DNA from: Flavobacterium solisilvae
GTDB taxonomy: Bacteria; Bacteroidota; Bacteroidia; Flavobacteriales; Flavobacteriaceae
Assembly (NCBI RefSeq): GCF_012911605.1
Contig: NZ_JAAMPT010000195.1
Location: forward strand, 1 to 46,074
Direction: 5' to 3'
Length of the DNA: 46,074 bases
Notes under the pieces: model-generated
Database searches by the model: none
The model's input: the letters and a program-made list of their open reading frames with translations, nothing else
Told to the model about the DNA's origin: nothing
Part shown: in pieces, positions 34,122 to 42,741 of the stretch
Layout of the letters: each line of letters opens with the position of its first letter
Position numbering within the stretch: the stretch's first letter is position 1
Position numbers and translations under genes: made by a program

Positions 34122-34967
34122 TTATTTGAATTTGTTTAATTCATTAGCAATGAGTTTATTTTTTTCATCTCGTTTTTGCTGTTCTATTTTTTCGTCTAAG
34201 ATTATTTCAATTGCTGTTCTCAAAAGCGGAAAAGAATCATTGCATTCTTTTTCTTCTAATTGATGAATACCTTTGCTTAGAATGGAATATATTTTTTTAT
34301 TACTTACCAAAAATTCTGGTAAATAATCTTTAGCTAAATCAATTTTCTTTTTAAAATCTGATTGAAATAAATCGTCTTGAGCAATTTCTCCTTTTTCTAA
34401 AAGACCTTGTAATATAGGAACTACTATATTTTTTTCAATAATTCTACGCAAATAAACATACGAACCCACACCAATACCATAAGAAGAAAGACCAATAGCT
34501 CTGTTTAGCTCTTTATAGATATTTTCATCAAAACTTCGATACTTTTCAATCTCCTTTTTCGCTAAGTCAGCAATTGATGGACTTTGACCAATTTTTATAA
34601 GTTCCTTATCTTTTATTCTAAAAACATATACGTGGTTATGGTTACTGTCACTACCAGGACGAGGACATTTGAAAACTCTTTCAAAAGTTCCACATTCTTC
34701 TAAGAAATTGAAAACATTATCAACAGAATCAATTCCTCTATCGGTAATTTGTAAAAGTGTTTCACGGAAATTGATAGTTGTAATATCACTACTTATAAAT
34801 GTTGTTTCTTTTTTACAAACAGTACAATAACTATCAAGAGTTTTAATTTTATTTATATCTGAATTTTCATTGTGAAATAGTATATTCAATAGTTCATCTT
34901 CACTAAAAGAGTTTATGCCATATTTTGTGTAAAGAGAATCACTTAAAAAAATTTTGTGTAAATCCAT
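34122..34967 (-). CDS. Unrecognised accessory protein with Cys/His cluster
   Basis: This 281-residue cytoplasmic protein belongs to no family I can name. A possible zinc site is formed by Y-C-T-V-C near residue 48 and F-K-C-P-R-P-G-S-D-S-N-H-N-H near 100. Residues about 130-230 are helical, with SSYGIGVGSYVYLRRIIEKN in the middle. The C-terminus is charged and probably coiled (EQQKRDEKNKLIANELNK). A promoter/leader segment almost identical to the one near the AbiF-like gene precedes it. The context looks like a single-gene accessory insertion, possibly defence-related; that is inference. Confidence 0.6.
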   Translation of the reverse strand: MDLHKIFLSDSLYTKYGINSFSEDELLNILFHNENSDINKIKTLDSYCTVCKKETTFISSDITTINFRETLLQITDRGIDSVDNVFNFLEECGTFERVFKCPRPGSDSNHNHVYVFRIKDKELIKIGQSPSIADLAKKEIEKYRSFDENIYKELNRAIGLSSYGIGVGSYVYLRRIIEKNIVVPILQGLLEKGEIAQDDLFQSDFKKKIDLAKDYLPEFLVSNKKIYSILSKGIHQLEEKECNDSFPLLRTAIEIILDEKIEQQKRDEKNKLIANELNKFK

Positions 34968-35000
34968 TTTTTCTATTTAGATGGTATAATATTATTACTG

Positions 35001-35030
35001 CTAACACCCAAATATACGAAAGTCTTTTAT
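35001..35030 (-). repeat. Shared promoter/leader module, copy A
   Basis: A block of about 35 bp ending at the terminator side, including CTAACACCCAAATATACGAA, is repeated almost exactly at 38761-38790 (copy B). The minus strand of each contains TATATTTG. Confidence 0.7.
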
Positions 35031-35038
35031 TTCGCCAA
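35009..35038 (-). promoter_or_regulatory. Promoter of the 34122 gene
   Basis: On the minus strand TTG (35038-35036), 19 bp, TATATTTG (35016-35009). The leader would be about 35-40 nt. Confidence 0.5.
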
Positions 35039-35118
35039 CTAACATTCGTATAACCGTATCAGAAAGTGTTTTTTGCGAATGTTTATTTCCTATTTCGCAT
35101 AACTTTCATCTAAAACAA

Positions 35119-35147
35119 AAAACCTCTCAACAATGTCGAGAGGTTTT
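35119..35147 (-). terminator. Terminator of the zinc metalloprotease gene
   Basis: A 10-bp stem, AAAACCTCTC / GAGAGGTTTT with loop AACAATGTC, is followed by a T run on the minus strand. It is identical to the terminator at 38813-38841. Confidence 0.85.
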
Positions 35148-35168
35148 GGTATAAAGATTGAAAACGTA

Positions 35169-37781
35169 TTATTTAATCGTTAATGCATTTTCAATTAAAA
35201 ACGAAATGTAATTTCGGTGTGCTTTTGTGCTTTCATCTAATGAAGAAGCTGTGCTAAGCATAAGTTTAATTTTCTTCAACGTTTGACGAGCTGCGGCTTT
35301 TGAGATATCGTCATGTCTGTTTTTTGAATCTTTGATATCGGCAATGGCAGCAACTTCTTTTACAAAATAGGTTTGAAGATATTGACGTTGCATATTTACT
35401 TTACCTACTAAATCGGCTTTGAAAATTCCATTGGTTAAATCGGTCATGATTTCGGCAACGGTATAGCTGTTTCCATATAAACTTGTGTTGGAAACTCTTT
35501 GTAACGTTGTTGGGTGAAGAATATGACCAAGCGTTGCATCGGTTTGGATAGACTGATAAATTGCGCTTAATTTTGGATCTTCTGTTCCTGAAAAGAAGTT
35601 AAATCCACGTCTTTGTAACTGTAAATATGGATACAATGGTGCATCAATGCTATAGGCATTTGGTGCAAAAACATATTTGTTTAATACTTCAATTGCTCTT
35701 TTTTGTTGTGCTTTTGAAACAGGTGTAAACGGTTTTTCGGTTGTGTTTTGACCAACGAAACTTCTGTCCACCATTACGCCACCAACATAACGGCTAACTA
35801 CTGCTGCCATGTTTCTTCTTTGATTGTTTAAAGTTGAAAAACGCGCTCTTAACTCGGCATAACTTTGACCTTCTTTGCTGTATTTTGTTTTCAATTTAGC
35901 CATAACGTTGTTAACCAATTGAAATCTTTCTTCGGCATTGCCAATAGCATCGCTACTTAAATCATTAATCATCACGCGAGGATCGATTGCTTTTCCAGGT
36001 GATCGCATATCGTCAGCATCGTTTCCAAAAGCTAAAGCAGGTTCTGTGCTTCGGTTTAAAATTTTTGTCAATTCAGCTTCTTCTGATTTTTCATCAAATT
36101 CTCTGTAACCATATTCAATTGCCCAAAGATCATAAGGTCCAGGTTTTACAGTATAATAATTCCCTTGTTTGCTTCTGTCTAAAGAAAGATTGATAGCAGG
36201 ATAATCCATTACTGAACCAATAAGACCAACTTTTTCGGTGATGGCTTTGTTGTGTAATTCGGCTGGAGCTAACATTTGGCTCGATTTCATGTTGTGGTTT
36301 AACCCTAAAGTATGTCCCATTTCATGCAATACTAAATAGTATAAAAATTCTTTGTGAACTTCTTTTAAAGTTTCTGGATTTTCACCAAAAGTTTCTGCCA
36401 AAGTTGTTCCCATGATGAATTGATTTTTAAGTTCGCTAGCCATTGTACAAGCAGTTCCATCTTTGTGGAAATAATGGTTTAGGTGTTCAGAATCGCCTGA
36501 ATTTTTTATAGAATATAATTCATCCAAAGATGGAGAACTACTTCCCGAAGCCCATTCGATTGTGATATCAGAACCTAAAATTTGTCCTGTTCGTGGATTT
36601 GCAAAACTTGGTCCAATGGCACCATAAGTAGGATAAGCCGAAGCAACCCAACGAATTACGTTGTAGCGAACATCGCCAGCATCCCAATCGGCTTCATCTG
36701 GTTGGATTTTCATCACAACTGCATTTTTGAAACCAGCTTTTTCAAACGCTTCGTTCCATTTATTTCCAGCTTCAACAACGGTTTGACGATATTCTACTGG
36801 CGTTGTGTTTTCAACCCACCAAACGATTGGTTCTACAGGTTCGCTTAAAAAAGCACCCGGATCTTTTTTGGTCAAATACCATCTGTGAATAATATCTTTA
36901 TAAGGCGTTGCTTTCATGCTGGTTTGGTCGTTTACCGTTTGTCCAAAATAACCAACACGCGGATCATCTCTTCTTGCTCTAAAATCGTTTTTAGGCATTT
37001 CTAGAAAAGTATGTTGGATACGAACACGAACATAACGTGCATCGGTAATATCATCGCCACCGCCATTTAACGGAGCTGGATTGTCATAAGCCAAATCAAC
37101 TAATACATCTGTATTGTTTGGATAGGAGCGAATACTGTGGTATTTTGATTTTGCAGCATTGAAATTTCCTAAATTGAAAACAGCTCCAGGTGGAATTCCT
37201 GGTGGCATAATTGGTTTCACAGGATCCATTTTTTCGCTAAGAAATAAACCATCGGCAGCAATTAGATAACCATTGCTATCTTCGGCTACTACTTTTTCGG
37301 CTAAGAAAATGGCTTCCGAAATATCAGTTCCAGCGGTTTTGCTTACAGCGTTGTTTTTGTCATAATAAAAATTTGTGTTTACAATGCCAAATTCAATTTT
37401 ATCATTTGCTTTATTGATGTTAATGATGTTGGTTGATCTGTGCATACTTTGATTTAAACCCAAAGTTGTTGGTCCATTCATTGAGTAACTTTGGTAGATA
37501 AATTCTTTACCCAATTGGTCTTTTTTGACAAAAAGTTGAATGCTACCCGTTACTGTATCTTGGTAAATGGTAAACAAACCTTCTGATTTTTTGCTGGATT
37601 TTATTTTCTCAGCGATTGTTGGTTTAGCAGGTTTTGCTTTTTTGATAGAGTCTGCTTTTGCAGCAGCAGCGATTTCTTTTTTGTTCTTCTTTTTTCGTTC
37701 TGATTTGTCTTGCGCTTGAGACAAACCTGTGCACAAAAGAACTCCAAGAGAAAGCATGAACGTAAGTCTAATTTTGTTCAT
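35169..37781 (-). CDS. Zinc-dependent metalloprotease (DUF5117/DUF4953 type)
   Basis: This 870-residue exported protein has a signal peptide (MNKIRLTFMLSLGVLLCTGLSQA). A Lys/Ala-rich stretch follows. The DUF5118/DUF5117-like region covers about 40-350. The metzincin zinc site HEMGHTLGLNHN follows a few residues after L-H in the middle of the protein (roughly residue 485), and the DUF4953-like region continues to about 800. This architecture is common in Bacteroidota and unstudied as far as I know. The terminator matches that of the M16 protease gene upstream. Confidence 0.88.
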   Translation of the reverse strand: MNKIRLTFMLSLGVLLCTGLSQAQDKSERKKKNKKEIAAAAKADSIKKAKPAKPTIAEKIKSSKKSEGLFTIYQDTVTGSIQLFVKKDQLGKEFIYQSYSMNGPTTLGLNQSMHRSTNIININKANDKIEFGIVNTNFYYDKNNAVSKTAGTDISEAIFLAEKVVAEDSNGYLIAADGLFLSEKMDPVKPIMPPGIPPGAVFNLGNFNAAKSKYHSIRSYPNNTDVLVDLAYDNPAPLNGGGDDITDARYVRVRIQHTFLEMPKNDFRARRDDPRVGYFGQTVNDQTSMKATPYKDIIHRWYLTKKDPGAFLSEPVEPIVWWVENTTPVEYRQTVVEAGNKWNEAFEKAGFKNAVVMKIQPDEADWDAGDVRYNVIRWVASAYPTYGAIGPSFANPRTGQILGSDITIEWASGSSSPSLDELYSIKNSGDSEHLNHYFHKDGTACTMASELKNQFIMGTTLAETFGENPETLKEVHKEFLYYLVLHEMGHTLGLNHNMKSSQMLAPAELHNKAITEKVGLIGSVMDYPAINLSLDRSKQGNYYTVKPGPYDLWAIEYGYREFDEKSEEAELTKILNRSTEPALAFGNDADDMRSPGKAIDPRVMINDLSSDAIGNAEERFQLVNNVMAKLKTKYSKEGQSYAELRARFSTLNNQRRNMAAVVSRYVGGVMVDRSFVGQNTTEKPFTPVSKAQQKRAIEVLNKYVFAPNAYSIDAPLYPYLQLQRRGFNFFSGTEDPKLSAIYQSIQTDATLGHILHPTTLQRVSNTSLYGNSYTVAEIMTDLTNGIFKADLVGKVNMQRQYLQTYFVKEVAAIADIKDSKNRHDDISKAAARQTLKKIKLMLSTASSLDESTKAHRNYISFLIENALTIK

Positions 37782-37925
37782 AAATTAAAATTTAATAGAT
37801 TGATGAAAAGTTTGGTGTTAAATATAAAATTTGTCTAAAATACAATATAATTTGGTATGTCAAGTATAAGGGAAAGTCTTTTTTTTCGAGATTGTGCAAC
37901 AGTTACCATTGTTGAGTCTAGTATT

Positions 37926-38606
37926 TTATATCTGTTTCGCAATACTTATTTTATTGTCAATTGCATCAAAATATTCAACATAGTCTCTCAAATCTGCATC
38001 AATCCAGTTTAACATTTCGTAAATTTCATTTTTGATGTTTTCTGCATATGTGAAGTCTATTCCATTTTCATTAAAGCAAATAGGTTCGTTATGATAAACT
38101 CTATTTCTAAATTCTCTTATTCTGTTTAATTTTAGACTTATTGCGCTTCTGTTGATTTCTGCAGGCTTGTTACTAAATGAATGTATAACAATTCCACCAA
38201 TTAACCGATAATGGTGAGTATCAAACAAGCTTGTCCAAAAGCCAAAAGATTGTTCAGCAACAACTTTCCCAGCTGTTACCAATCCACCTTTTCGCCTAAT
38301 GGTTCTTTCGGCATTCAAGACTGAATTTTTAAGAAAAAATCTGGATGCATTTAACGATTGGTCATTCATAAAACCATTTTTCTCTGTAATAATCCAATTT
38401 GGATTTTCGAAGTGCGCAGATACTTGATAGTTGCAAATGTTTCTCAAGAATATTTCAAATAAGTTTAATATTGGATAAAAAGATTGTGCAACTCTTAAGT
38501 TTGCTCTATATAATTTTTGCGCTTTTGTTTTTGAATTACCTGAGGCTAATAAAAATCTATTTAATCTTGGTTGTGAAAGATAGTATTCTAGCTTATTATA
38601 TTCCAT
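37926..38606 (-). CDS. AbiF-like (Abi_2) HEPN-domain protein
   Basis: This 226-residue protein has the Abi_2 layout: an N-terminal helical part with E-I-F-L-R55-N-I (the E-x-x-L-R-N motif) and a C-terminal HEPN RNase motif R167-N-R-V-Y-H172-N-E, which fits R-x4-H. Family members (AbiD/AbiF) block phage growth and are toxic RNases. A divergent, structured RNA gene lies 55 bp upstream of its ATG, which suggests an RNA antitoxin. No signal peptide is present. It sits between two unrelated protease genes, each with its own terminator. Cleavage activity is inferred from the motif. Confidence 0.82.
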   Translation of the reverse strand: MEYNKLEYYLSQPRLNRFLLASGNSKTKAQKLYRANLRVAQSFYPILNLFEIFLRNICNYQVSAHFENPNWIITEKNGFMNDQSLNASRFFLKNSVLNAERTIRRKGGLVTAGKVVAEQSFGFWTSLFDTHHYRLIGGIVIHSFSNKPAEINRSAISLKLNRIREFRNRVYHNEPICFNENGIDFTYAENIKNEIYEMLNWIDADLRDYVEYFDAIDNKISIAKQI

Positions 38607-38625
38607 TAATTTTTTCTTAAAAAGA

Positions 38626-38655
38626 TTGATTTTATAAATATATGCCGTATATTTG
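38626..38655 (+). promoter_or_regulatory. Promoter of the AbiF-linked RNA
   Basis: TTG (38626-38628), 19 bp, TATATTTG (38648-38655) on the plus strand matches the Bacteroidota consensus. It lies between the abi ATG and the RNA. Confidence 0.65.
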
Positions 38656-38660
38656 TAACG

Positions 38661-38752
38661 TAATGCTTAATCAAGCCTCTTTTCTGAAAAGGAAACGTAA
38701 TTAAGTGAAAGATTTTACTTAAAGCTCTTTGGTTGTTCCGAAGAGCTTTTTT
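38661..38752 (+). ncRNA. Structured small RNA next to the AbiF-like gene
   Basis: This stretch of about 92 nt has no ORF. Hairpin 1 is CCTCTTTT / AAAAGG (38676-38692, one bulge). Hairpin 2 is a 9-bp stem TTAAGTGAA with TTTACTTAA (38701-38722, one G-T pair), loop AGAT. Hairpin 3 is a 12-bp terminator stem (38721-38749) with TTGTT loop. A short GCTT-AATC-AAGC stem (38665-38676) is also possible. The promoter at its 5' end and the T run at its 3' end bound it as a free transcript. Association with an AbiF-like toxin suggests an antitoxin role. Confidence 0.65.
38721..38752 (+). terminator. Terminator of the AbiF-linked RNA
   Basis: A 12-bp stem built on AAAGCTCTT / AAGAGCTTT with inner GG/CC and a T-G pair is followed by a T run. 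It is weak in the minus direction, where no T run follows. Confidence 0.75.
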
Positions 38753-38760
38753 ATATTACT

Positions 38761-38790
38761 GTTAACACCCAAATATACAAAAGTCTTTTA
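38761..38790 (-). repeat. Shared promoter/leader module, copy B
   Basis: GTTAACACCCAAATATACAA and the flanking AAGTCTTTTA match copy A at 35001-35030 with only a few changes. Both copies start 20-90 bp beyond an identical terminator. Confidence 0.7.
38770..38777 (-). promoter_or_regulatory. Possible distal -7 element for the abi gene
   Basis: The minus strand reads TATATTTG. No TTTG is at -33. If used, the abi mRNA would carry a leader of about 155 nt that is antisense to the whole small RNA. Confidence 0.35.
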
Positions 38791-38812
38791 ATTATAAATT
38801 TTATACAAACAA

Positions 38813-38841
38813 AAAACCTCTCAACAATGTCGAGAGGTTTT
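38813..38841 (-). terminator. Terminator of the M16 protease gene
   Basis: A 10-bp stem, AAAACCTCTC / GAGAGGTTTT with loop AACAATGTC, is followed by a T run on the minus strand, 24 bp past the stop codon. It is the same hairpin as at 35119-35147. Confidence 0.85.
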
Positions 38842-38864
38842 AGTATAAAAAAGGGAAAATTTAA

Positions 38865-41783
38865 TTAGTAATTAAAGATTTCGTCTAAAGTTACTTCTTC
38901 AATTTGTCCTAATTTTTTAAGTGCTTCAAAGTCTAAGCTTTCTTTTTTACCAATAATTGCAGTATTGTATTTTTTGGTTTTTACTTCTTTGTTAAAGAAA
39001 TCGTCAGTAGCTTTTAGGGTTAAACCTTGAATACTTTTGTAAATGTCTTTTCTAATATCGTAGTCGATTCCTAATTTTTTCAAATTTAATTGGTTGAAAT
39101 AGATATTGGCTTTGATAATTCTGCTGGAAGCCATTTGTTTTAAACTAGATTCTTTTGCGTTATCAAATTGCTTTTCAATTTTTGGCATTTCAGATAATAA
39201 TGCATTGATTGCATCAACAGCTTCTGGCAATTTATTTGCTTGTGTTCCAATAGAAACTTGCATATAATCGCTTAGATTTTTATCATTTGCTGTTCCATAA
39301 TAAGCTCTAGCAGAATAAGCCAACGACTTCGATTCTCTAATTTCTTGGAAAACGATTGATGATAATCCCGAACCAAAATAAGCGTTGAAAACATTTACTG
39401 TTCCAGCAATTGCAGGATTGTATTTTTCTCCTTTGGCAACTCGTGTCATTTCGGCTTGTACCATGTCATAGTTTGCAAAATATACTTTGTCACTTGTAGC
39501 TGGTTCAGCATATTTTTTTGGAGTAGAAGGAGCTTTGTTTGCTGCTAAGTTGTGGTGTTTTTCTAACGCAGCAACGATTGGGTTTAAATCGCTTCCGTAG
39601 AAGAAAATCTCGTGTTGGTAATCGTTTACGCCTTTGATTAAATCGGTCAATTCAGTAACGTTCATTTCTTTCAATTGTTTTTCTGAAAGAATATCACGGA
39701 AACGTGAATCTTTACCATATTTTGCATAATTCGTCAAAGCGTTCATGATGCTTTCTTTACGTTTTTTAGCATTGGCACGATTGTTCAAAATGGTTTCCAC
39801 CTGAGTGTTGTAAATCTCTTGGTCTGGTTTTACATTTTTGATGAAATTCTCTAATAATTCAATACCTTTTGGTAAATTATTTTCTAAACCAGAAAGCGTG
39901 ATGTAGCTCAATTCAGTTCCAATATTTACCGAATAAGAAATTCCAATTTTATAGAATTCTTTTTTCACTTGTTCTGCGCTTAATTTATCAGTTCCAAAAT
40001 AGTCAAGCATGCCAACAGCCAACGCTAATTTCTTGTCATTATCAGAACCCATATTGAAGATGTAGTTCAAACGAGCAATAGAATTAGTTGTATTTTTGAT
40101 AAAACTAACGGTAGTGTTTTTTACTTTTTTAGTTTGAATTTCTTTTTTGAAATCAACAAAAACTGGAGCTAAATCAGCCGATTTTAGATTTTGGAAATCT
40201 TTGTAAAATTCTGATTGTGCATCTCTGTTTAATTGAACCGGAGTAATTTTTGGGTTAGAAACGCGAACTAATTTGTCGTTTACGCCTTTTCTTTTGTACA
40301 CAATAACATAGTTGTCTTTGAAGAAATCGTTAGCAAATTTTACAATATCTGCTTTAGTAATTTTTGAATATTCATCAACTTCAGATACAATTTCACTCCA
40401 ATTTCTACCTTGAATATAAGCAGAATACATAGTTGTTGCCAATCCGTCAGCCGATTCGAAAGTTTTCATTTCGTCTAATTTCATGTTGTTGTTAATGGCT
40501 TTTATCATCCATTCGTCAAAATCACCTTTTTTAATTTTTTCAACTTCTGCCAATAACAATTTTTTACCTTCTTCAAGTGTTTGTCCTTCTTTTACGGAAA
40601 TGCTCATAGCTAAATAACCATAATCATTAAAGACAGAAGTATAAGCTCCAGCACCAAGCGCTGTTTGTTTTTGGTTGATGTTAGTATCGATTAATCCAAC
40701 ATCGCCTTGATTAGAAAGAATTTCAGCAGCAATTGTAGCCAAACGCGCTTCTTTGGTTCCAGCACCAAAAGTTCTCCAAGCCATTGTTAATCTCTCGGCA
40801 GTTGGACTTTTTACTTCTCTTTCAACAATTGATGTCATTGGAGCTTCGGATAGTTTTTTCTTCATTGGTAATTCTTTGTATTGGAATGTACCAAAGTATT
40901 GATCTACCATTTTAATCGTTTTATCAAAATCCAAATCTCCAACCAAAACTACTGCCATATTATTTGGCACATAATAGGTGTTGAAATAGTTGTGAATAGC
41001 AACCATTGAAGGATTTTTTAAGTGTTCCGATTTTCCAATAGTAGTTTGTTGACCATAAGGCGTTACTGGAAATAAAGCATCCATTAATGCATAGTTAACC
41101 AAACGACCATCGTTATCTTGAGCACGGTTGAACTCTTCATAAACCGCTTCTAATTCTGTGTGGAAAAGACGTAAAACTAATTCAGAAAAACGTTCTTTTT
41201 CAATAACCATCCATTTTTCTAACTCATTAGAAGGAATGTTGTTTTTATAAACTGTCTCGTCAACCCATGTATGCGCATTTGTTCCTTTTGCACCAAGCGA
41301 CGAAATCAATTTGTCATATTCATTGGCAACTGAATATTTGGAAGCTTCTTGTGATACTTCGTCTATTTGTTTATAAATAGCCGCTTTCTTTTCAGGATTG
41401 GTTTCCGCTTTATGTTGTTCGTATAAATCAGAAATTTGAGCGATTAGTTTTTTCTCAGTTTCCCAATTTTGCGTTCCAATTTTGCTTGTTCCTTTAAACA
41501 CCATGTGTTCAAGATAATGCGCTAAACCAGTGTTATCTGATGGATCATTGTTTGAACCTGTTCTTACTGGAATATACGTTTGAATTCTTGGCTCGTCAGT
41601 GTTTTGTGCCAAGTAAACTTTCAATCCGTTTTTTAAGGTATAAATACGAGTTCCGGTTTTGTCATTTTTTACCGTTTCGTAACTGTAACCTTGTTTGTCA
41701 GTCTTTTTTTCTGTAGAAGAATTTTGCGCCATGACTGTTGTTAATGAGAGAATTAAGCAACCGGTTAATAGTATTCTTTTCAT
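38865..41783 (-). CDS. M16 family zinc metallopeptidase (insulinase/pitrilysin type)
   Basis: This 972-residue exported peptidase has a signal at residues 1-19 (LILSLTTVMAQ). The active domain carries the inverted zinc site H-Y-L-E-H-M-V-F-K-G-T (about residue 88) with the third ligand in ELEAVYEEFNRAQD (about 215). The second half (about 530-960) is a related M16 domain that lacks the motif, as expected. It degrades peptides, with location likely periplasmic. A terminator of the same sequence follows both this gene and the metalloprotease gene at 35169. Confidence 0.94.
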   Translation of the reverse strand: MKRILLTGCLILSLTTVMAQNSSTEKKTDKQGYSYETVKNDKTGTRIYTLKNGLKVYLAQNTDEPRIQTYIPVRTGSNNDPSDNTGLAHYLEHMVFKGTSKIGTQNWETEKKLIAQISDLYEQHKAETNPEKKAAIYKQIDEVSQEASKYSVANEYDKLISSLGAKGTNAHTWVDETVYKNNIPSNELEKWMVIEKERFSELVLRLFHTELEAVYEEFNRAQDNDGRLVNYALMDALFPVTPYGQQTTIGKSEHLKNPSMVAIHNYFNTYYVPNNMAVVLVGDLDFDKTIKMVDQYFGTFQYKELPMKKKLSEAPMTSIVEREVKSPTAERLTMAWRTFGAGTKEARLATIAAEILSNQGDVGLIDTNINQKQTALGAGAYTSVFNDYGYLAMSISVKEGQTLEEGKKLLLAEVEKIKKGDFDEWMIKAINNNMKLDEMKTFESADGLATTMYSAYIQGRNWSEIVSEVDEYSKITKADIVKFANDFFKDNYVIVYKRKGVNDKLVRVSNPKITPVQLNRDAQSEFYKDFQNLKSADLAPVFVDFKKEIQTKKVKNTTVSFIKNTTNSIARLNYIFNMGSDNDKKLALAVGMLDYFGTDKLSAEQVKKEFYKIGISYSVNIGTELSYITLSGLENNLPKGIELLENFIKNVKPDQEIYNTQVETILNNRANAKKRKESIMNALTNYAKYGKDSRFRDILSEKQLKEMNVTELTDLIKGVNDYQHEIFFYGSDLNPIVAALEKHHNLAANKAPSTPKKYAEPATSDKVYFANYDMVQAEMTRVAKGEKYNPAIAGTVNVFNAYFGSGLSSIVFQEIRESKSLAYSARAYYGTANDKNLSDYMQVSIGTQANKLPEAVDAINALLSEMPKIEKQFDNAKESSLKQMASSRIIKANIYFNQLNLKKLGIDYDIRKDIYKSIQGLTLKATDDFFNKEVKTKKYNTAIIGKKESLDFEALKKLGQIEEVTLDEIFNY

Positions 41784-41799
41784 GTTTTATAAGTTTTCC

Positions 41800-41833
41800 C
41801 AAAAATAGAGAAACTATAAACTCTATAATCAAA
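41800..41833 (-). promoter_or_regulatory. Promoter of the M16 protease gene
   Basis: On the minus strand TTTG (41833-41830), 22 bp, TATTTTTG (41807-41800). The leader is about 12 nt. Confidence 0.55.
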
Positions 41834-41878
41834 AAAAATGTTAAAAAAAGACTACAGCTGAGACTTTTACCCATAAAA

Positions 41879-41901
41879 AAACCCAACAATAAGTTGGGTT
41901 T
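41879..41901 (-). terminator. Terminator of the thrS-infC-rpmI-rplT operon
   Basis: A 9-bp stem, AAACCCAAC / GTTGGGTTT with loop AATAA, is followed by a T run on the minus strand. Confidence 0.85.
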
Positions 41902-41941
41902 TTCTATAATAAGTAAGTTAAAATCGAGGTTGTACAAACGT

Positions 41942-42286
41942 TTATTTTACTTTATTCACAACAGCTTTAAAAGCTTCTGGGTGATTCATTGCTAAATCAG
42001 CTAATACTTTACGGTTCAATTCGATACCGTTTTTCTTAACTAATCCCATGAATTGAGAATAACTCATTCCTTCCAATCTAGCTCCAGCGTTAATACGTTG
42101 AATCCATAATGCACGGAAATTTCTTTTGTTTTGCTTTCTATCGCGGTATGCATAAAGCATTGCTTTTTCAACTGCGTTTTTAGCAACTGTCCAAACGTTT
42201 TTACGACGACCAAAGAAACCTTTGGCTTGCTTCATTATCTTTTTTCTTCTTGCTCTTTTAGCAACTGAATTTACTGATCTTGGCAT
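41942..42286 (-). CDS. rplT: 50S ribosomal protein L20
   Basis: L20 binds 23S rRNA early in assembly of the large subunit. The 114-residue protein shows [28 protein letters not shown] N-terminal basic stretch, R-K-N-V-W-T-V-A-K and the [12 protein letters not shown] segment. It is the last gene of the thrS-infC-rpmI-rplT unit. In other bacteria L20 represses this operon; no such site can be identified in the 100-bp gap upstream. Confidence 0.97.
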   Translation of the reverse strand: MPRSVNSVAKRARRKKIMKQAKGFFGRRKNVWTVAKNAVEKAMLYAYRDRKQNKRNFRALWIQRINAGARLEGMSYSQFMGLVKKNGIELNRKVLADLAMNHPEAFKAVVNKVK

Positions 42287-42386
42287 AATTTTTCTGTTTT
42301 TTTGTAGCAGGCGTCCTGAATTTAATCAAAGGAACTTAAAGCCATACTCCAAGGTTATTAAATACTTGTTTTAACCTAAAGAATTA

Positions 42387-42584
42387 TTAGATAATTCTTA
42401 ATTGTTCTTTAACACTTTTCATATCTGATTGGTGAACCAAAGCAGAATGAGTTAATGCTAATTTACGTTTTTTAGACTTTTTAGTCAAAATGTGACTTTT
42501 AAAAGCGTGTTTTCTTTTAATTTTTCCAGAGCCAGTAACTTTAAAACGTTTCTTAGCGCTAGATTTTGTTTTCATTTTAGGCAT
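42387..42584 (-). CDS. rpmI: 50S ribosomal protein L35
   Basis: This is a 65-residue, very basic ribosomal protein of the large subunit. [20 protein letters not shown] and [11 protein letters not shown] are the family hallmarks. It lies between infC (157 bp away, with a repeat element between) and rplT in the standard order. Confidence 0.97.
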   Translation of the reverse strand: MPKMKTKSSAKKRFKVTGSGKIKRKHAFKSHILTKKSKKRKLALTHSALVHQSDMKSVKEQLRII

Positions 42585-42658
42585 AATTTCCCAAATTTAT
42601 TTGTGATTCAACTTACTTATTTTTTTTGCAGCGAAACAATTCGCTTGTTTTTTTATTG

Positions 42659-42724
42659 TCATTCCCGCTTTTCACTACAATCTCTTCGAGGATTTTCGTT
42701 TCAATCGGGGCTAAACAGTAAACC
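42659..42724. repeat. Dispersed palindromic element, short copy
   Basis: The element lies between infC and rpmI. It begins ATTCCCGCTTTTCACTACAA, has a CTC-TTC-GAG core hairpin and ends with CGTTTCAATCGGGGCTAA and GTAAAC. The CCCG and CGGG arms can pair. A longer copy is at 45480-45600. Confidence 0.65.
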
Positions 42725-42741
42725 ATTTTCTTTTCTAGAAA

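Noticed and set aside
37926..38606. Cas13-type effector or CRISPR locus
   Set aside because: The protein is 226 residues with a single clear R-x4-H site, and no repeat array is present.
38661..38752. Small RNA transcribed on the minus strand as a 5' leader only
   Set aside because: The consensus promoter reads plus and the terminator has its T run only on the plus strand; the minus-strand alternative is kept as a lower-priority idea.
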